NCBI RefSeq assembly: GCF_034718895.1
Contig: NZ_JAYERP010000001.1
Location: 1,674,001 to 1,738,000, forward strand
DNA from: Paenibacillus phoenicis
Lineage (GTDB): Bacteria; Bacillota; Bacilli; Paenibacillales; Paenibacillaceae
Length of the DNA stretch: 64,000 nucleotides
Direction of reading: 5' to 3'
Below the pieces are notes generated by a model. It was not told the DNA's origin and did not search any database. It worked only from the letters and a program-made list of their open reading frames with translations. Positions 26,982 through 35,835 of the stretch are shown here, in pieces. Both the position numbers and the translations under genes were made by a program. The number at the start of each line of letters is the position of its first letter. The first letter of the stretch is position 1.

Positions 26982-27404
26982 TCACGGTCTGTAAATAAAC
27001 CACTCAAACAGGGAGCCCGCCATTTTGCCAAACACCATCGCGAGCAAGAAGCCAAACAGATATCGCTGCATATGCAGCCTCTTGGCTAATATGGGAAGTA
27101 CGTTCAGCACCTCGGTCAAAGCCGCCGCCAGCATCCCCACGAATACGCCGTTAAACAAACCGACGATGCCGGTAATCAGCCATGGCCCGGCCACCTTCCA
27201 GTTCCAGAAGTCCGCTACCGTGCCAATCACCGCTCCGGCGATCATCGCCCCTTCATACCAATGCACCTTATCGTAGGAATTTGTCACCTGGGCCAGGCGC
27301 GGAATCATGTCGAGCACGATAAATAAGGCGATCACGCCTCCGCCAATAGCAATGCCGCCGGCCAGGCCAAGGAAGATCGCCAACCCCGCAGCAACAGGTG
27401 ACAT
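26982..27404 (-). CDS. spoVAB: Stage V sporulation protein AB
   Basis: SpoVAB is a small forespore membrane protein of the SpoVA dipicolinic acid transport set. The 140-residue sequence has about four helices and the highly conserved GVFVGMLAAALTEVLNVLPILAKR. Its ATG overlaps the spoVAA stop by one base (TGATG), so the genes are coupled. Together with spoVAA it forms the reduced spoVA operon of this locus. Confidence 0.93.
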   Translation of the reverse strand: MSPVAAGLAIFLGLAGGIAIGGGVIALFIVLDMIPRLAQVTNSYDKVHWYEGAMIAGAVIGTVADFWNWKVAGPWLITGIVGLFNGVFVGMLAAALTEVLNVLPILAKRLHMQRYLFGFLLAMVFGKMAGSLFEWFIYRP

Positions 27405-28045
27405 CAGCTTCGCTTCGCCGCTGAATCGGCGCGGTGCATTTTTTTGTACTCTTCAGCAACGACGTATTGGTTCAGGTTCTCCTGGTAGAGGAACATTTCA
27501 ACTTCGAGCGGGGTGGGTTCCTCGTTCCATTTTTTCTTAAACAAATGATTAAAGAATACGATCATCCCAAAACCGATACCTACGGAATAGGCCCCTTGAA
27601 ATAGATAAGGATGCTCGTCCTTCTCCCCCGTGATCATCTCCACGATCCGGACCTGAACCTCGGGCATGCTGACGTCGGCGTGAAAGTTCATGATGGTCAA
27701 GGCCGCTCCAAAGAAGAGCAGCAGCCATACTAAGGCAAACAGCAGCAGAGACGGCTTCTTCTCGGCTCTGACCATTTCCACGAGTACATGGGGCTCGCCA
27801 AGCAGCTCAATCCGCAGCCCGGGAAACTTCGTTTGGATCGCGGAAATGACCTGCAGCGTATCAATCACGATCAGATTCCCGTCACGTTGCTCCGGCCGGA
27901 CCAACTCCAGCTCCAGCAGCTTGCCCTCCAGCTCCGGCTCTGCCAGCACTCGGGCTACGTCCCGCAGCCGGATCGGCACCCCGGCGGGAAGTCCGACCTG
28001 CTTGCGCAGACGCAAATAGACGATGGACGCGGACTCATTCTCCAT
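27404..28045 (-). CDS. spoVAA: Stage V sporulation protein AA
   Basis: SpoVAA is a forespore membrane protein with a soluble N-terminal domain and two helices at about 105-125 and 160-180. I start it at the ATG at 28045 (GGAAGGGTGG upstream), giving 213 residues, because the SpoVAA family begins near SIVYLRLRK; the longer in-frame extension would be unusual. It is the first gene of the spoVAA-AB-AF-lysA unit. A plausible forespore promoter lies just upstream. Confidence 0.9.
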   Translation of the reverse strand: MENESASIVYLRLRKQVGLPAGVPIRLRDVARVLAEPELEGKLLELELVRPEQRDGNLIVIDTLQVISAIQTKFPGLRIELLGEPHVLVEMVRAEKKPSLLLFALVWLLLFFGAALTIMNFHADVSMPEVQVRIVEMITGEKDEHPYLFQGAYSVGIGFGMIVFFNHLFKKKWNEEPTPLEVEMFLYQENLNQYVVAEEYKKMHRADSAAKRS

Positions 28046-28076
28046 GCTGACCACCCTTCCACTAGCGTATTGCCCA

Positions 28077-28106
28077 TAGTATGCCAAGCGAGGGGGGGCT
28101 TTACTC
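28077..28106 (-). promoter_or_regulatory. Candidate sigma-G/F promoter of the spoVA operon
   Basis: On the minus strand the -10 CATACTA (28077-28083) matches the forespore consensus CATnnTA. The -35 candidate GAGTAAA lies 16 bases upstream (28100-28106) and is weak. Confidence 0.42.
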
Positions 28107-28123
28107 TTACTCTTGCACGCAAA

Positions 28124-28166
28124 AAAAAGCATGGGACGATGCTTACGCATCCGCTCCCATGCTTGA
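28124..28166 (-). terminator. Terminator after deoD
   Basis: AAGCATGGGA...TCCCATGCTT has an inner ATGC-rich stem and a long T-run on the minus strand, ending the deoD transcript before spoVAA. Confidence 0.8.
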
Positions 28167-28187
28167 TTCGATTGAGCTCTTCTGGGA

Positions 28188-28895
28188 TTACAGCGATGCT
28201 GCCGTATCCAGAGCCACTTCCATCATTTGCTTAAACGTCGTTTGCCGTTCCTCCGCCGACGTCTCCTCGCCAGTCAGCAGATGGTCGCTGACGGTCAGAA
28301 TCGTCAACGCCTTCACGCCGTATTTGGCGGCCAGGGTATAGAGGGCGGTGGTTTCCATTTCGACTCCCAGCACGCCGTATTTCATCAGCAGCTGGGTCAC
28401 ACTCGTATCGTCGCGATAGAACATGTCCGAGCTGAAAATGTTGCCGACATGCAGCTTCAGCCCTTTTTCCACGCCGCGCTCATAAGCCGCCTTCAGCAAC
28501 TCAAAGTTAGCGATCGGCGCAAAATCGTACCCGCTGAAGACATGGCGGTTCATGCTGGAATCGGTACAGGAAGCTTGAGCCAAAATAACGTCTCGTACGT
28601 GCACATGCGGCTGCATGCCGCCGCAAGTCCCCACACGGATCAGATTTTGGACACCGTACTCCTTCAACAGCTCATTCACATAGATCGAAATCGACGGGAT
28701 GCCCATACCGGTACCCTGTACCGAAATCCGTTTCCCTTGATACGTTCCGGTAAAGCCAAGCATGCCGCGCACTTCGTTATAACAGATGACGTCGCTCAAA
28801 TACGTCTCGGCGATAAATTTAGCCCGGAGCGGATCTCCAGGCAGCAGGATCGTTTCGGCGATTTCTCCCGGTTTCGCTGCGATATGTACACTCAT
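28188..28895 (-). CDS. deoD: Purine nucleoside phosphorylase DeoD-type
   Basis: This enzyme phosphorolyses purine nucleosides to the base and (deoxy)ribose 1-phosphate. At 235 residues it is of the hexameric DeoD class rather than the trimeric class. It carries [14 protein letters not shown] near the start, [16 protein letters not shown] in the phosphate region and [13 protein letters not shown] binding the ribose. It is monocistronic, with a terminator behind it. A second, trimeric enzyme lies at 34948-35784. Confidence 0.95.
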   Translation of the reverse strand: MSVHIAAKPGEIAETILLPGDPLRAKFIAETYLSDVICYNEVRGMLGFTGTYQGKRISVQGTGMGIPSISIYVNELLKEYGVQNLIRVGTCGGMQPHVHVRDVILAQASCTDSSMNRHVFSGYDFAPIANFELLKAAYERGVEKGLKLHVGNIFSSDMFYRDDTSVTQLLMKYGVLGVEMETTALYTLAAKYGVKALTILTVSDHLLTGEETSAEERQTTFKQMMEVALDTAASL

Positions 28896-29134
28896 GTTCT
28901 GGTATCTCCCTTGCTTCCAATTTTGGTATTGATATCAACGCTCTTTATTATATAGGATGCGACAACCATCGTACATGGATGCAATCACCGCAGAACCGTA
29001 TTGATGCATTGATGCACCTGCCTCACGATGCACATTTTTTCGCCGCTTCCCTCTCCTTCCCCCTATAATAGGGTTGACTGGTTATTCTAGGATTGGGCGA
29101 AGTCGGGTAACTTAAGAACAAAGGAGGGAACCGC

Positions 29135-29737
29135 TTGAAACCTCATCTTAAAGATTATTTGGACCTGGGCGTATCCATGGTTAGAACCGGCGTGTTAGGT
29201 TACGGTGGCGGACCTTCCGTCATCCCCTTGATCCGGCACGATGCCGTCAAGCGTTATCAGTGGCTTGGCGATGAAGAGTTTGGCGAAATTCTCGCCATCG
29301 CCAACGCCTTGCCCGGCCCCATCGCAACGAAGATGGCCGCCTACCTGGGCTATAAGCGTAGAGGGGTTCTGGGAGCGTTCTATGCTGTGATCATGCACAT
29401 CTTCCCCAGTGTCCTGGCGATGCTCCTGCTGCTCTCAGCTGTGAATCTTCTAGCTGGGTCTCGCGTCGTGAAAGGGATGATCGCGGCTGTCTCGCCTGTG
29501 ATCGCCGTTATGCTCGGAGTCATGGCTTATGAATTTGCGAAAAAAGGAATCAAAGGGCTCGGCGTCATCTCCGGTATCCTGTTCATGCTCCTGGCCCTAT
29601 TGCTGCTGGTGGTCTTGCAAGTTCATCCAGCGCTCGTGATTGTGCTGTTCCTTGGCTACGGTGCCGTACATTACCGAGCGATGGCGCGCTTCCGCAGCAA
29701 GCGTAAGCGACCGGACGGGGAAGGAGATGGCCCATGA
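29135..29737 (+). CDS. Chromate transporter family protein, N-terminal half
   Basis: This is one of a pair of short CHR-type membrane proteins (200 residues, about five to six helices) that together equal one full-length chromate efflux protein. The signature GYGGGPSVIPLI and NALPGPIATKMAAYLGYK are present. It starts with TTG, with AAGGAGG upstream, and overlaps its partner by four bases (ATGA). The pair may exchange chromate or another oxyanion; the substrate is inferred from the family name only. The basic tail (RFRSKRKRPDGEGDG) is cytoplasmic. Confidence 0.9.
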   Translation: MKPHLKDYLDLGVSMVRTGVLGYGGGPSVIPLIRHDAVKRYQWLGDEEFGEILAIANALPGPIATKMAAYLGYKRRGVLGAFYAVIMHIFPSVLAMLLLLSAVNLLAGSRVVKGMIAAVSPVIAVMLGVMAYEFAKKGIKGLGVISGILFMLLALLLLVVLQVHPALVIVLFLGYGAVHYRAMARFRSKRKRPDGEGDGP

Positions 29738-30276
29738 TCGATTGGCTGAACTTGCTGCTTGGCTTCCTGATCGCCAATTTGCTGGGCTATGGCGGAGGCC
29801 CCTCCTCCATTCCGTTAATGTACCAGGAGATCGTGCCCCACTATCATTGGCTGTCGGATGCGGAATTTTCCAATATGCTTGCCCTCGGCAACGCCTTACC
29901 AGGCCCCATCGCCACCAAAATCGCCGCCTACGTAGGCTTTGAGGTCGGCGGTTGGATCGGCCTTGGACTTGCGCTGCTGGGCACCGTGCTGCCCTCGGCG
30001 GCCGGCCTTATCCTGCTGCTCCGCCTGCTCGCCAAATACCGCCAGTCTAGCGTCGTCAAAGGGATGACCTTGCTGGTGCAGCCGGTGATCGCCATCATGA
30101 TGGTCACCCTTACCTGGCGGATGGCCAAAGAGCCCTTAGACGATATCGGCATCTGGCAGACGCTGGCGATCGCTGCTATCGCGTTCTGGGCGATGGAGCG
30201 CCGCAAAATTCATCCTGCTCTTGTCATCGTGGCCGCGTTCATTTATGGCGGATTGGTGCTCCAGCATTACGTGTAA
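29734..30276 (+). CDS. Chromate transporter family protein, C-terminal half
   Basis: This is the 180-residue partner, with the same CHR motifs: GYGGGPSSIPLMYQEIV and NALPGPIATKIAAYVGFEVGG. Translation is coupled to the first gene by an ATGA overlap. In the family, short CHR proteins often work as heterodimers with opposite membrane orientation. The operon converges with sigF and shares its terminator. It sits, together with deoD, between the sporulation genes sigF and spoVAA, which are adjacent in Bacillus. Confidence 0.9.
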   Translation: MIDWLNLLLGFLIANLLGYGGGPSSIPLMYQEIVPHYHWLSDAEFSNMLALGNALPGPIATKIAAYVGFEVGGWIGLGLALLGTVLPSAAGLILLLRLLAKYRQSSVVKGMTLLVQPVIAIMMVTLTWRMAKEPLDDIGIWQTLAIAAIAFWAMERRKIHPALVIVAAFIYGGLVLQHYV

Positions 30277-30296
30277 GCGCGACCTGCATAAATGCA

Positions 30297-30350
30297 AAAG
30301 CCCCTCGGTTCAGCGTGCCGTTTAAGGCAAATGCTGCCCGAAGGGCTTGC
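30297..30350. terminator. Terminator between the chromate pair and sigF
   Basis: AAGCCCCTCGG and CCGAAGGGCTT pair around a structured loop between converging genes. There is no long T-run. Confidence 0.55.
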
Positions 30351-30354
30351 CAAT

Positions 30355-31110
30355 TCATTGCGCGATCTGGTCGCGAATGCTCTGCAATATTTTTTTCTCG
30401 AGCCTGGACACCTGAACCTGGGATATCCCAAGCCGGGTCGCCACCTCCGATTGGGTCTGGTCGCGATAGTACCTTAGGTACACGATTAGACGCTCCCGGT
30501 CGGTTAAGCCGTCGATCGCTTCATGCAGCGCCAGCTTATCAAACCAGCGCTCCTGGGTCTCATCAGCGATTTGATCCATCAGCGTAATCGGATCGCCGTC
30601 ATTTTCAAATACGGTTTCGTGAATGGATGCCGGCGGTTTGTTCGCCTCCTGGGCAAACACGACATCCTCGGGAGTAACTCCCAGCTCATCGGCAACTTCC
30701 TTCACGGTTGGAAGCCGGCCTAGCAGCTTGGACAGTTCATCCTTCTTCTTGCGAACCTTGTTCGCCATTTCCTTCAACGAACGGCTGACCTTCAGCGTCC
30801 CGTCATCGCGCAGGAAACGCTGAATTTCCCCGATGATCATCGGCACCGCATACGTAGAAAACTTCACATCATAGCTGAGATCAAACTTGTCCACCGACTT
30901 CAGCAGGCCGATACAGCCGATTTGAAACAAATCCTCGGGTTCGTATCCCCGATTCATAAACCGCTGCACGACGGACCAGACAAGTCGAATGTTGCAGTTC
31001 ACCAGCCGGTCTCTGGCAGCGTTGTCCCCGGATTGACTCAGGGCGATCAACCGTTTCACTTCCGTGTCGTCCAAAAACTCTCTCGAGATTTGCTTCACTT
31101 CGGCATCCAT
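30355..31110 (-). CDS. sigF: RNA polymerase sporulation sigma factor sigma-F
   Basis: SigF directs early forespore transcription. The 251-residue protein has region 2 with DLFQIGCIGLLKSVDKFDL and FSTYAVPMIIGEIQRFLRDDG (core binding and -10 recognition). Region 3 follows, and region 4 has TQSEVATRLGISQVQVSRLEKKIL, a helix-turn-helix for -35 binding. It follows spoIIAB by 11 bases and spoIIAA. It should be held inactive by SpoIIAB until the asymmetric septum forms. Confidence 0.97.
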   Translation of the reverse strand: MDAEVKQISREFLDDTEVKRLIALSQSGDNAARDRLVNCNIRLVWSVVQRFMNRGYEPEDLFQIGCIGLLKSVDKFDLSYDVKFSTYAVPMIIGEIQRFLRDDGTLKVSRSLKEMANKVRKKKDELSKLLGRLPTVKEVADELGVTPEDVVFAQEANKPPASIHETVFENDGDPITLMDQIADETQERWFDKLALHEAIDGLTDRERLIVYLRYYRDQTQSEVATRLGISQVQVSRLEKKILQSIRDQIAQ

Positions 31111-31121
31111 AGCTTCAACCC

Positions 31122-31583
31122 CTAATTGTATAAAGCTTTCTTGGATACAATCCTCTTCTTCATCCGAATGCGCGTGCCCCCGCCAATCTCGCTGGTCACA
31201 TCGAATTCATCCATGAAATTTTCCATGATCGTAAAGCCCATCCCCGAGCGCTCCAGTTCCGGCTTCGACGTATAAAGCGGCTGCTTCGCCAATTCCACAT
31301 CCTCGATACCGCGGCCTTGATCCTCGATAATCAAAGTCACCGTATCGCCCTCAATAGAGGCGGAAATGGTGACGATCCCTTCCGGGTTCCCGTCATATCC
31401 GTGGATGATGGCGTTGGTGACCGCTTCCGAAACCACCGTCTTCAAGTCGGTGATCTCATCCATCGTGGGATCCAGCTGGGATACGAAGGCGGCGACGGTC
31501 ACCCGGGCAAACGATTCGTTTTCGGACTTCGCGGCAAACTGAAGTTTCATGAAATTCCCGGCTTGATTCGCGTTGGTATTCAC
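31122..31583 (-). CDS. spoIIAB: Anti-sigma-F factor SpoIIAB
   Basis: SpoIIAB binds sigma-F, keeping it inactive, and phosphorylates SpoIIAA. This GHKL kinase has the N-box [13 protein letters not shown]1 box EDQGRGI and G2 box GMGFTIM. I keep the GTG start at 31583 with GGAGGTG upstream; it overlaps the spoIIAA stop. The phrase [24 protein letters not shown] matches the conserved family start region. It has 153 residues; the N-terminal extension before MKLQF is slightly longer than usual. Confidence 0.95.
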   Translation of the reverse strand: MNTNANQAGNFMKLQFAAKSENESFARVTVAAFVSQLDPTMDEITDLKTVVSEAVTNAIIHGYDGNPEGIVTISASIEGDTVTLIIEDQGRGIEDVELAKQPLYTSKPELERSGMGFTIMENFMDEFDVTSEIGGGTRIRMKKRIVSKKALYN

Positions 31584-31933
31584 AGGGCCACCTCCAGTTC
31601 CGTCAGCGCCATATCCTCGTTTTCGAAGATGGACATAATCTTAAACAATCCCGACATTTCCAGCAGTCGATATACCGGCGGGTTGACGTCGCACACGACC
31701 ATCTTCCCGCCCTTTTGCTTGATCAGCTTATATCTTCCGAGGATGACGCCGATGCCGGAGCTATCCATAAACTGCAGCTCTTTGAGGCTTAACACCAGAT
31801 TGCGGCAGTTTCCGCGGGCAATTTCTTCATCCATCCGCATGCGGACGTTGTCCGCCGTATGATGATCCAATTCCCCGCTCAAGCGTACAATTAATGTCTC
31901 GCGGTGTCTTACCATTTCCACATGCAAATTCAC
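31580..31933 (-). CDS. spoIIAA: Anti-anti-sigma factor SpoIIAA
   Basis: Unphosphorylated SpoIIAA pulls SpoIIAB off sigma-F; SpoIIAB phosphorylates it, and the SpoIIE phosphatase reverses this. The 117-residue STAS protein has the phosphorylation site [15 protein letters not shown], with Ser58. It starts with GTG, overlaps spoIIAB by four bases, and heads the spoIIA operon behind a sigma-H-type promoter. Confidence 0.95.
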   Translation of the reverse strand: MNLHVEMVRHRETLIVRLSGELDHHTADNVRMRMDEEIARGNCRNLVLSLKELQFMDSSGIGVILGRYKLIKQKGGKMVVCDVNPPVYRLLEMSGLFKIMSIFENEDMALTELEVAL

Positions 31934-31969
31934 GCCTGTTCACTCTCCTCCCTAGACATGAACACAACA

Positions 31970-31997
31970 ATTCTACGACCTCAGGCCGGATTCCTGC
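31970..31997 (-). promoter_or_regulatory. Sigma-H promoter of the spoIIA operon
   Basis: On the minus strand GCAGGAATC (31989-31997) is followed 12 bases later by GTAGAAT (31970-31976). Both match the sigma-H consensus AGGAATT-N11/12-RnnGAAT. It lies between dacF and spoIIAA, where the Bacillus promoter also lies. Confidence 0.6.
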
Positions 31998-32023
31998 CGC
32001 CTGACAAAACTAGAAGAAAAGCC

Positions 32024-33214
32024 CTATGAATCTACAAAAAACAAGTGTGCGGCGGTTCGCTTGAACAACGTCCACCAGCCCGCTTTATCAATGTCCGCAG
32101 GGGCGGTCAGCTCGAACTCAGTTAACGTGCGGCCATCCTGGTAGACGACCAGCTTGCCGATCGTTTGGCCGGCTTTAATAGGTGCCGCAAGCTTTTCCGG
32201 TGCGATCAGCTTTTGTGTGATACTGTCTTGCTTCACGCCTTTTTTGACCAACACGTTTAGCGGTTTGGCGGCGGTCAGCTCCAGCTGAGCGCTCATCCCC
32301 TTCTGCACCTTCACTTTGCCGATCGTTTCCCCCGCTTGATAAATCGGCAGCAGCGCGTATTGCGAGAAGGCGTAATCGAACATCGCCGAGACTTCGCTGT
32401 TCCGCGTTTTTGTATTCGGCTCGCCAAGCACTACGGCGATTAAGCGCAGTCCGTCACGTTTCGCGGTAGCGGCAAGGCAGAACTTCGCTTCCGAGGTATA
32501 CCCGGTCTTCAGGCCGTCTGCCCCGCTGTAGAAGCGCACGAGTTTGTTCGTGTTCACGAGCCAGAACGGCTTCTCTGTTCCTTGGCGCAAATAATCCTGG
32601 TACGCGCCGGTATACTTCGTAATCTCCTCATGCTTCAGCAGCTCTCGGCTCATGATGGCGATATCGTAAGCAGAGCTATAATGGTCCGCCACCGGCAAGC
32701 CGTTACAGTTCGCAAAATGCGTATCTTTTAACCCGAGCTGCTGCGCCCGTTCGTTCATCATTTTGACGAACGCTTTTTCCGAGCCGGCGATTTTCTCGGC
32801 AAGCGCCACGGACGCATCGTTCCCGGACGCCATGGCCACGCCCTTCAGCAGCTCAGCCACGGTCATCGTTTCTCCCGGCTCCAGGAAGATCTGCGAGCCG
32901 CCCATAGATGCCGCATATTCGCTGGCAGTCACCTTATCGGTCAGCTTCAGCGTACCGTTATCGATCGCCTCCATCGTCAGCAGCATCGTCATGATCTTGG
33001 TAATGCTGGCGGGAGGCAGTTTCTCATGACTCTTCTTCTCGTAAATCACCGTGCCGGTATCGGCATCGATCAAGACGGCGGACAGCGCATTTTCCGCCAA
33101 TGCGATTTCATCATCCCCGACGTGCGGTCCGCCATGTTCTGCGCTGGTGGTGGTCGGCCACACCGATACGGCCAATACGAACGCGGCAAACCAGGTCAAC
33201 ATCCGTCTTTTCAA
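32024..33214 (-). CDS. dacF: D-alanyl-D-alanine carboxypeptidase DacF
   Basis: This is a forespore DD-carboxypeptidase that limits peptide cross-linking in the spore cortex. The 396-residue protein has an N-terminal export signal (about 1-25) and active-site motifs SITK, SGND and KTGYTS. It lies directly before spoIIAA, as dacF does in Bacillus. It starts with TTG, with GGAGG upstream, behind a candidate sigma-G promoter. The spoIIA genes have their own promoter, so it can be read separately. Confidence 0.93.
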   Translation of the reverse strand: MKRRMLTWFAAFVLAVSVWPTTTSAEHGGPHVGDDEIALAENALSAVLIDADTGTVIYEKKSHEKLPPASITKIMTMLLTMEAIDNGTLKLTDKVTASEYAASMGGSQIFLEPGETMTVAELLKGVAMASGNDASVALAEKIAGSEKAFVKMMNERAQQLGLKDTHFANCNGLPVADHYSSAYDIAIMSRELLKHEEITKYTGAYQDYLRQGTEKPFWLVNTNKLVRFYSGADGLKTGYTSEAKFCLAATAKRDGLRLIAVVLGEPNTKTRNSEVSAMFDYAFSQYALLPIYQAGETIGKVKVQKGMSAQLELTAAKPLNVLVKKGVKQDSITQKLIAPEKLAAPIKAGQTIGKLVVYQDGRTLTEFELTAPADIDKAGWWTLFKRTAAHLFFVDS

Positions 33215-33256
33215 GGTTTATCCTCCTTTAAGACATAAGTCTGGATTCTGCTAACC

Positions 33257-33287
33257 TAGTATCGGCATGAAAGAGGAATAATATTCC
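33257..33287 (-). promoter_or_regulatory. Candidate sigma-G promoter of dacF
   Basis: On the minus strand GGAATA (33282-33287) and GATACTA (33257-33263) are 18 bases apart. Compared with the sigma-G consensus TGAATA-N17/18-CATACTA, each has one mismatch. Confidence 0.52.
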
Positions 33288-33295
33288 TGGCACCA

Positions 33296-33320
33296 AAAGA
33301 AAAAACGCCTTTCGGCGTTT
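33296..33320 (-). terminator. Terminator downstream of pdp
   Basis: The perfect stem AAACGCC / GGCGTTT is followed on the minus strand by TTTTTTCTTTT. It is about 275 bases from the pdp stop, beyond the repeat element. Confidence 0.7.
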
Positions 33321-33352
33321 GATTTCTTGGCGTTACATGCCACAACCCTTTG

Positions 33353-33551
33353 AATAAGGGAAGTTTTAGGCCTTATTTTGTTGATATGAGGCGTTGATTC
33401 GCAAATAGAGGAACTTTTTACCCTTATTCTTCGGATGGAAGCGGAAATATCCCCGTTTGATCGTCTGCAGCCCAAAATAAGGCCATTCCATTCCTCTATT
33501 TCTCCATAAATCCTTCGTTCAGCGAAAATAAGGCCATTTTATACCGCTATT
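33353..33551. repeat. Four-hairpin intergenic element, copy A
   Basis: Four 25-base units start at 33353, 33404, 33476 and 33527. Each begins AATAAGG or AATAGAGG and ends CCTTATT, CCTCTATT or CCGCTATT, so each is a short inverted repeat around a variable centre. The spacings are 51, 72 and 51 bases. Copy B (63107-63306) has the same number of units in the same order and direction with 52, 71 and 50 spacing. No open reading frame is supported here. It lies between pdp and the pdp terminator, so it would be transcribed. Confidence 0.75.
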
Positions 33552-33594
33552 TCGTCATGCAACTTTCGGCTGTCCGGTGCAAATTCCAAACCGC

Positions 33595-34926
33595 TCAGAA
33601 CCGCTTGATCCCGTCCGGCGTCACCAGCGCAAAAACCAGCGGCCGGCGCGGCACCTTCGTGCTGGAAATGCCGTAAGCGTTTAGAATGCGCCGCTCCGCC
33701 TCCGCGAGGCCTGCTTCATGGCTGCGGTTCAGATGCAGCACCGCCAGCGTTTCGCCCGCCTCAACCGGATCGCCGATTTTCTTGCGCAGCTCTACGCCGG
33801 CAGCCAAGTCGATGACGGATTCCTTCGTTTCCCGGCCCGCCCCAAGCATCATGGCGGCGAGGCCGATCTCCTCAGCCTGAATCGATTCAACAAATCCGCC
33901 CGCGGTCGCCTTCACGTCCACCTTCAGCTCCGCTTCCGGCAGCAGCTCTGGATGGTCGATCTGCTCCGTGTTTCCGCCTTGCGCCGCAACCATTTGCTTC
34001 AGCTTCTCCAGCGCTTGCCCGCTGTTGATCTGTTCGACCAGCATGGCTTTAGCCTCTTCCTCGCTCGACGCCTTGCCGCCGAGAATCAGCATGTGCGACG
34101 CCAGGATCAGGCAGACCTCCTCGAGATCGGCCGGGCCTTCCCCCCGCAGCGTTGCGACGGCTTCCTTGATCTCCAGCGCATTGCCGATCGCGTGACCGAG
34201 CGGTTGGTCCATGTCGCTGATCACGGCAACCGTGCGGCGGCCAACCTGCGTGCCGATATCAACCATGGCCTTGGCCAGACGGATCGAGTCCTCCAGCGTC
34301 TTCATGAACGCGCCGCTGCCGGTCTTGACGTCCAGCACAATGGCATCTGCGCCGGCGGCGATCTTCTTGCTCATGACGCTGCTGGCGATCAGCGGGATGG
34401 AATCCACCGTCGCGGTGACATCCCGCAGCGCATACAGCTTCTTGTCGGCTGGTGTCATATTGCCGCTTTGGCCGACGACCGCGAGGCCAATTTCGTTCAC
34501 CTGGCGGAAAAATTGCTCCTTCGTAAGCTCTACAGAGAATCCCGAGATCGCTTCCAGCTTGTCGATCGTCCCGCCGGTATGCCCCAGCCCCCGGCCGGAC
34601 ATCTTCGCGACCGGCACGCCGGCAGCCGCCACGAGCGGGCCCAATACGACGGTTGTTTTATCGCCAACCCCGCCAGTCGAATGCTTGTCGACCTTAATGC
34701 CACGGATGGAGCCGAGGTCAATCGTATCCCCGGAACCGGCCATCGCCATCGTCAGGTCGGCCGTCTCCCGGGCGCTCATCCCTTGATAATAAACGGCCAT
34801 CGCCCATGCGGACATTTGGTAGTCGGGGATCTGCCCCTCGCTGTACCCTTTGACCAAAAAGCCAATTTCCTCGCTCGTCAGCTCCTGGCCGTCCCTTTTT
34901 TTACGGATCAGATCTACCGCTCTCAT
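33595..34926 (-). CDS. pdp: Pyrimidine-nucleoside phosphorylase
   Basis: Pdp splits uridine, thymidine and deoxyuridine with phosphate. The 443-residue protein has the typical glycosyltransferase-fold signature [22 protein letters not shown] and [23 protein letters not shown] precedes the ATG. It is the last gene of the deoB-punA-pdp salvage operon, which releases ribose 1-phosphate for the pentose pathway. Confidence 0.95.
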   Translation of the reverse strand: MRAVDLIRKKRDGQELTSEEIGFLVKGYSEGQIPDYQMSAWAMAVYYQGMSARETADLTMAMAGSGDTIDLGSIRGIKVDKHSTGGVGDKTTVVLGPLVAAAGVPVAKMSGRGLGHTGGTIDKLEAISGFSVELTKEQFFRQVNEIGLAVVGQSGNMTPADKKLYALRDVTATVDSIPLIASSVMSKKIAAGADAIVLDVKTGSGAFMKTLEDSIRLAKAMVDIGTQVGRRTVAVISDMDQPLGHAIGNALEIKEAVATLRGEGPADLEEVCLILASHMLILGGKASSEEEAKAMLVEQINSGQALEKLKQMVAAQGGNTEQIDHPELLPEAELKVDVKATAGGFVESIQAEEIGLAAMMLGAGRETKESVIDLAAGVELRKKIGDPVEAGETLAVLHLNRSHEAGLAEAERRILNAYGISSTKVPRRPLVFALVTPDGIKRF

Positions 34927-34947
34927 CGCTCCCTGCCTCCGTTCTTC

Positions 34948-35784
34948 TTAAGCTTCGCCAATTTCCGGGATAATGGACAATACAAGGCTTAGAAACTTCT
35001 CGCGCACGCGCTCGGTCGTCTCCATAACCTCCTGGTGGGACAACGGCTGGTCCAAAATACCTGCCGCCATATTGCTGATGCAGGAAATCCCCAGCACCTC
35101 GATGCCGGCATGGCGGGCGACGATCGTTTCCGAAACGGTGGACATCCCTACCGCGTCAGCACCAAGCGTCCGCAGCATGCGGATTTCCGCAGGCGTCTCA
35201 TAGGTTGGGCCCAGCAAGCCGGCATAGACGCCCTCTTGCAGAGGCACTCCTTTGTTTGCAGCGACCTTCCGTGCGATCTCACGCAGACGGCGGCTGTACG
35301 CTTGGGACATGTCCGGGAAGCGCGGTCCCAGCTCCTCGTCGTTTGGACCTACCAACGGATTACGGCCTGTGAGATTCAGATGGTCGGAGATCAGCATGAG
35401 ATCCCCCGGCTCATAGGACGTGTTCACCCCACCAGCCGCGTTCGTGACCAGCAGCGTTGTAACACCCAGCTCCTTCATGACCCGTACCGGGAAAGCAGTC
35501 ATTTCCGGCCCGTATCCTTCGTACATGTGGAAGCGGCCTTTCATCAGCACGACCGGCGTGCCTTGCACCGTCCCGATCAACAGTTCACCCGCGTGGCCTT
35601 CTACCGTCGACTGCGGAAAGAACGGGATATCGCGGTAGCTGATGCTGACCGGCTCCTCAATATGATCAGCCAATACGCCCAATCCAGAGCCCAGAATTAA
35701 TCCTACCTTTGGCGTAAGCGTCGACCGGGAACGGATATAATCCGCTGCCTCCCGGATCATGCCAATGTTTAATGTCGTCGTCAT
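34948..35784 (-). CDS. punA: Purine-nucleoside phosphorylase, trimeric type
   Basis: This enzyme cleaves guanosine, inosine and their deoxy forms. The 278-residue protein has GLILGSGLGVLADHI, the phosphate/substrate block GRFHMYEGYGPEM, and the base-binding pattern LLVTNAAGGVNTSYEPGDL. I chose the ATG at 35784 with AGGAGG eight bases before; the GTG at 35805 covers that site. In Bacillus the gene is pupG, also after drm/deoB. Confidence 0.95.
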   Translation of the reverse strand: MTTTLNIGMIREAADYIRSRSTLTPKVGLILGSGLGVLADHIEEPVSISYRDIPFFPQSTVEGHAGELLIGTVQGTPVVLMKGRFHMYEGYGPEMTAFPVRVMKELGVTTLLVTNAAGGVNTSYEPGDLMLISDHLNLTGRNPLVGPNDEELGPRFPDMSQAYSRRLREIARKVAANKGVPLQEGVYAGLLGPTYETPAEIRMLRTLGADAVGMSTVSETIVARHAGIEVLGISCISNMAAGILDQPLSHQEVMETTERVREKFLSLVLSIIPEIGEA

Positions 35785-35835
35785 ATCAAAATCCTCCTGG
35801 TTCACAAGCTATAGATGACAGTTGAACTTCTACTC

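Noticed and set aside
33251..33475. Open frame across copy A of the four-hairpin element
   Set aside because: It is built from repeat units and a terminator stem, without a start signal.
33353..33551. CRISPR array
   Set aside because: Units are inverted repeats with variable loops and unequal spacers, only four in number and with no cas genes nearby.
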